Source: Candidatus Mediterraneibacter guildfordensis
GTDB lineage: Bacteria; Bacillota; Clostridia; Lachnospirales; Lachnospiraceae
Reading direction: 5' to 3'
DNA length: 64,000 nt
Assembly: GCA_019112735.1 (NCBI GenBank)
Contig: DXIS01000014.1
Coordinates: 1 to 64,000, forward strand
Part shown: positions 63,490 to 64,000 of the stretch, piece by piece
Layout of the letters: each line of letters starts with the position of its first letter
How positions within the stretch are numbered: the first letter of the stretch is position 1
Made by a program: the position numbers and the translations under genes
Notes under the pieces: generated by a model
Seen by the model: only the letters and a program-made list of their open reading frames with translations
Database searches by the model: none
Told to the model about the DNA's origin: nothing

Positions 63490-64000
63490 TTACTCCTGAT
63501 CCGCAGGTGTCCGGAATGCATACTCCACCGTTCCGTTCTCCCATTCGCCGCATGCCAGATATACCCGGCCGGGCTGTGCGGTAAATGCCGGATTGCCATT
63601 GTCATTTGTCTTCACATCAACAGCTGTCCCCTCCGGCATCTGCCCTGCTTCATCCTGTCCCTGTCCCAGAAGCGCATCGTCCCATGAAAAGATCTGTATA
63701 CGTTCAGGCATAACATCAAACTGCAGCTCCATCTGCATCGGTTCGGAAAGTTTTTTAACTTCCACGGGACTTGTCTGCAGGATATGCGGCACATCCGTAG
63801 TAATCGTATTGCTTTCCCCGTTCTCTTCATAAGTCCATTTATAGCTCAACGGTTCCGGAATCATGACCGAAACAGCAGCCAGCTCATCCGTATAGCATAC
63901 ATTCAGATACGGGCGTTCAGACGGATCTTTCTCAATGAAAAGCTCATCAAGATAATATCCATACTGTCTGATATATTCCTGATTTGCCTGCTCTATCCTC
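63490..64000 (-). CDS. Uncharacterised protein, 5' end outside window
   Basis: The frame is open to base 64000, so only the C-terminal 169 residues are visible. The part upstream of the internal ATG at 63864 (YGYYLDELFIEKDPSERPYL) is as protein-like as the rest and belongs to the same gene. The end is rich in beta strand (NPAFTAQPGRVYLACGEW, NGTVEYAF). I recognise no domain. It lies 4 bp before the GNAT gene. Confidence 0.65.
   Translation of the reverse strand, partial: RIEQANQEYIRQYGYYLDELFIEKDPSERPYLNVCYTDELAAVSVMIPEPLSYKWTYEENGESNTITTDVPHILQTSPVEVKKLSEPMQMELQFDVMPERIQIFSWDDALLGQGQDEAGQMPEGTAVDVKTNDNGNPAFTAQPGRVYLACGEWENGTVEYAFRTPADQE

Overview
The window looks like a chromosomal segment of an anaerobic, gut-type Clostridia, most likely a Lachnospiraceae member. 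The reasons are strong GGAGG ribosome-binding sites, a T-box riboswitch, rubredoxin and ferredoxin proteins, the anaerobic (early-cobalt) style of cobalamin genes, a DUF4317 protein, a cytidylate-kinase-like protein and an AAA-ATPase-like/PD-(D/E)XK protein. These are family-level impressions; no 16S or marker gene is present. I saw no rRNA, tRNA or CRISPR array.

Layout. 1-873: right part of an IS21-type element (istB plus a terminal array of five 24-bp repeats) inserted into a sugar symporter gene. 874-6281: an AT-rich lactose locus (broken GPH symporter, lacZ, divergent AraC regulator). It ends near a truncated flavodoxin gene and may be an acquired island. 6418-9475: acetyltransferase, LysR regulator, a regulator remnant and a cytidylate-kinase-like protein. 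9513-13379 (minus): a T-box leader whose specifier looks like Trp, then an iron-type alcohol dehydrogenase, a YkvI-family membrane protein and an MFS transporter. 13462-14642 (plus, divergent): a double-rubredoxin protein and a ferredoxin. 14711-24197 (minus): one long run of an Opp-type peptide ABC transporter (oppB, oppC, fused oppDF, oppA), a split ThrE exporter, a tandem CobU, CbiC, a siroheme-type precorrin-2 dehydrogenase and a short DUF4317 protein. 24214-30409 (minus): an NRAMP-fold transporter, PxpB, PxpC, BCCP, biotin carboxylase, PxpA and YbaK, with a clear promoter and a terminator.

30441-35047 holds an AraC remnant, an AAA/PD-(D/E)XK protein, a headless LacI gene facing an intact GH32 gene with its operator still present, and MazG. 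35059-38713 (minus) has glgB and a stand-alone dnaK with an AU-rich hairpin in its leader. 38907-41666 has a TetR regulator, a doubly damaged Rpn-type gene, and a PadR/membrane-protein pair. 41693-50546 (minus) runs from an OLD-family ATPase/TOPRIM nuclease and an MBL-fold hydrolase into cbiB, cobD, cbiP, hemC and a cobA-hemD fusion. 50624-64000 is a dense run of small genes: five GNAT acetyltransferase domains (one fused to a membrane HTH regulator), zinc ribbons, SdpI/DUF1648 membrane proteins, a DUF3267 peptidase-like protein, YdcF, Tag, a glyoxalase-fold protein and a membrane-anchored MerR regulator.

How the parts fit. Two cobalamin/tetrapyrrole clusters about 24 kb apart supply early steps (HemC, HemD, CobA), precorrin-2 oxidation, CbiC, cobyric acid synthesis and nucleotide-loop steps. 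The remaining cbi genes and cobS must lie elsewhere. The pxp operon is a 5-oxoproline module with an added biotin carboxylase and carrier. Sugar use (lactose, sucrose/fructan, glycogen) is represented, but the lactose symporter and the sucrose repressor are damaged, so those pathways may be lost or deregulated in this strain. I found no multi-gene island that I can confidently call a new defence system. The most interesting candidates are the Trp T-box operon, the biotin-linked pxp operon, the OLD nuclease with a cysteine cluster, and the HTH-membrane-GNAT fusion.
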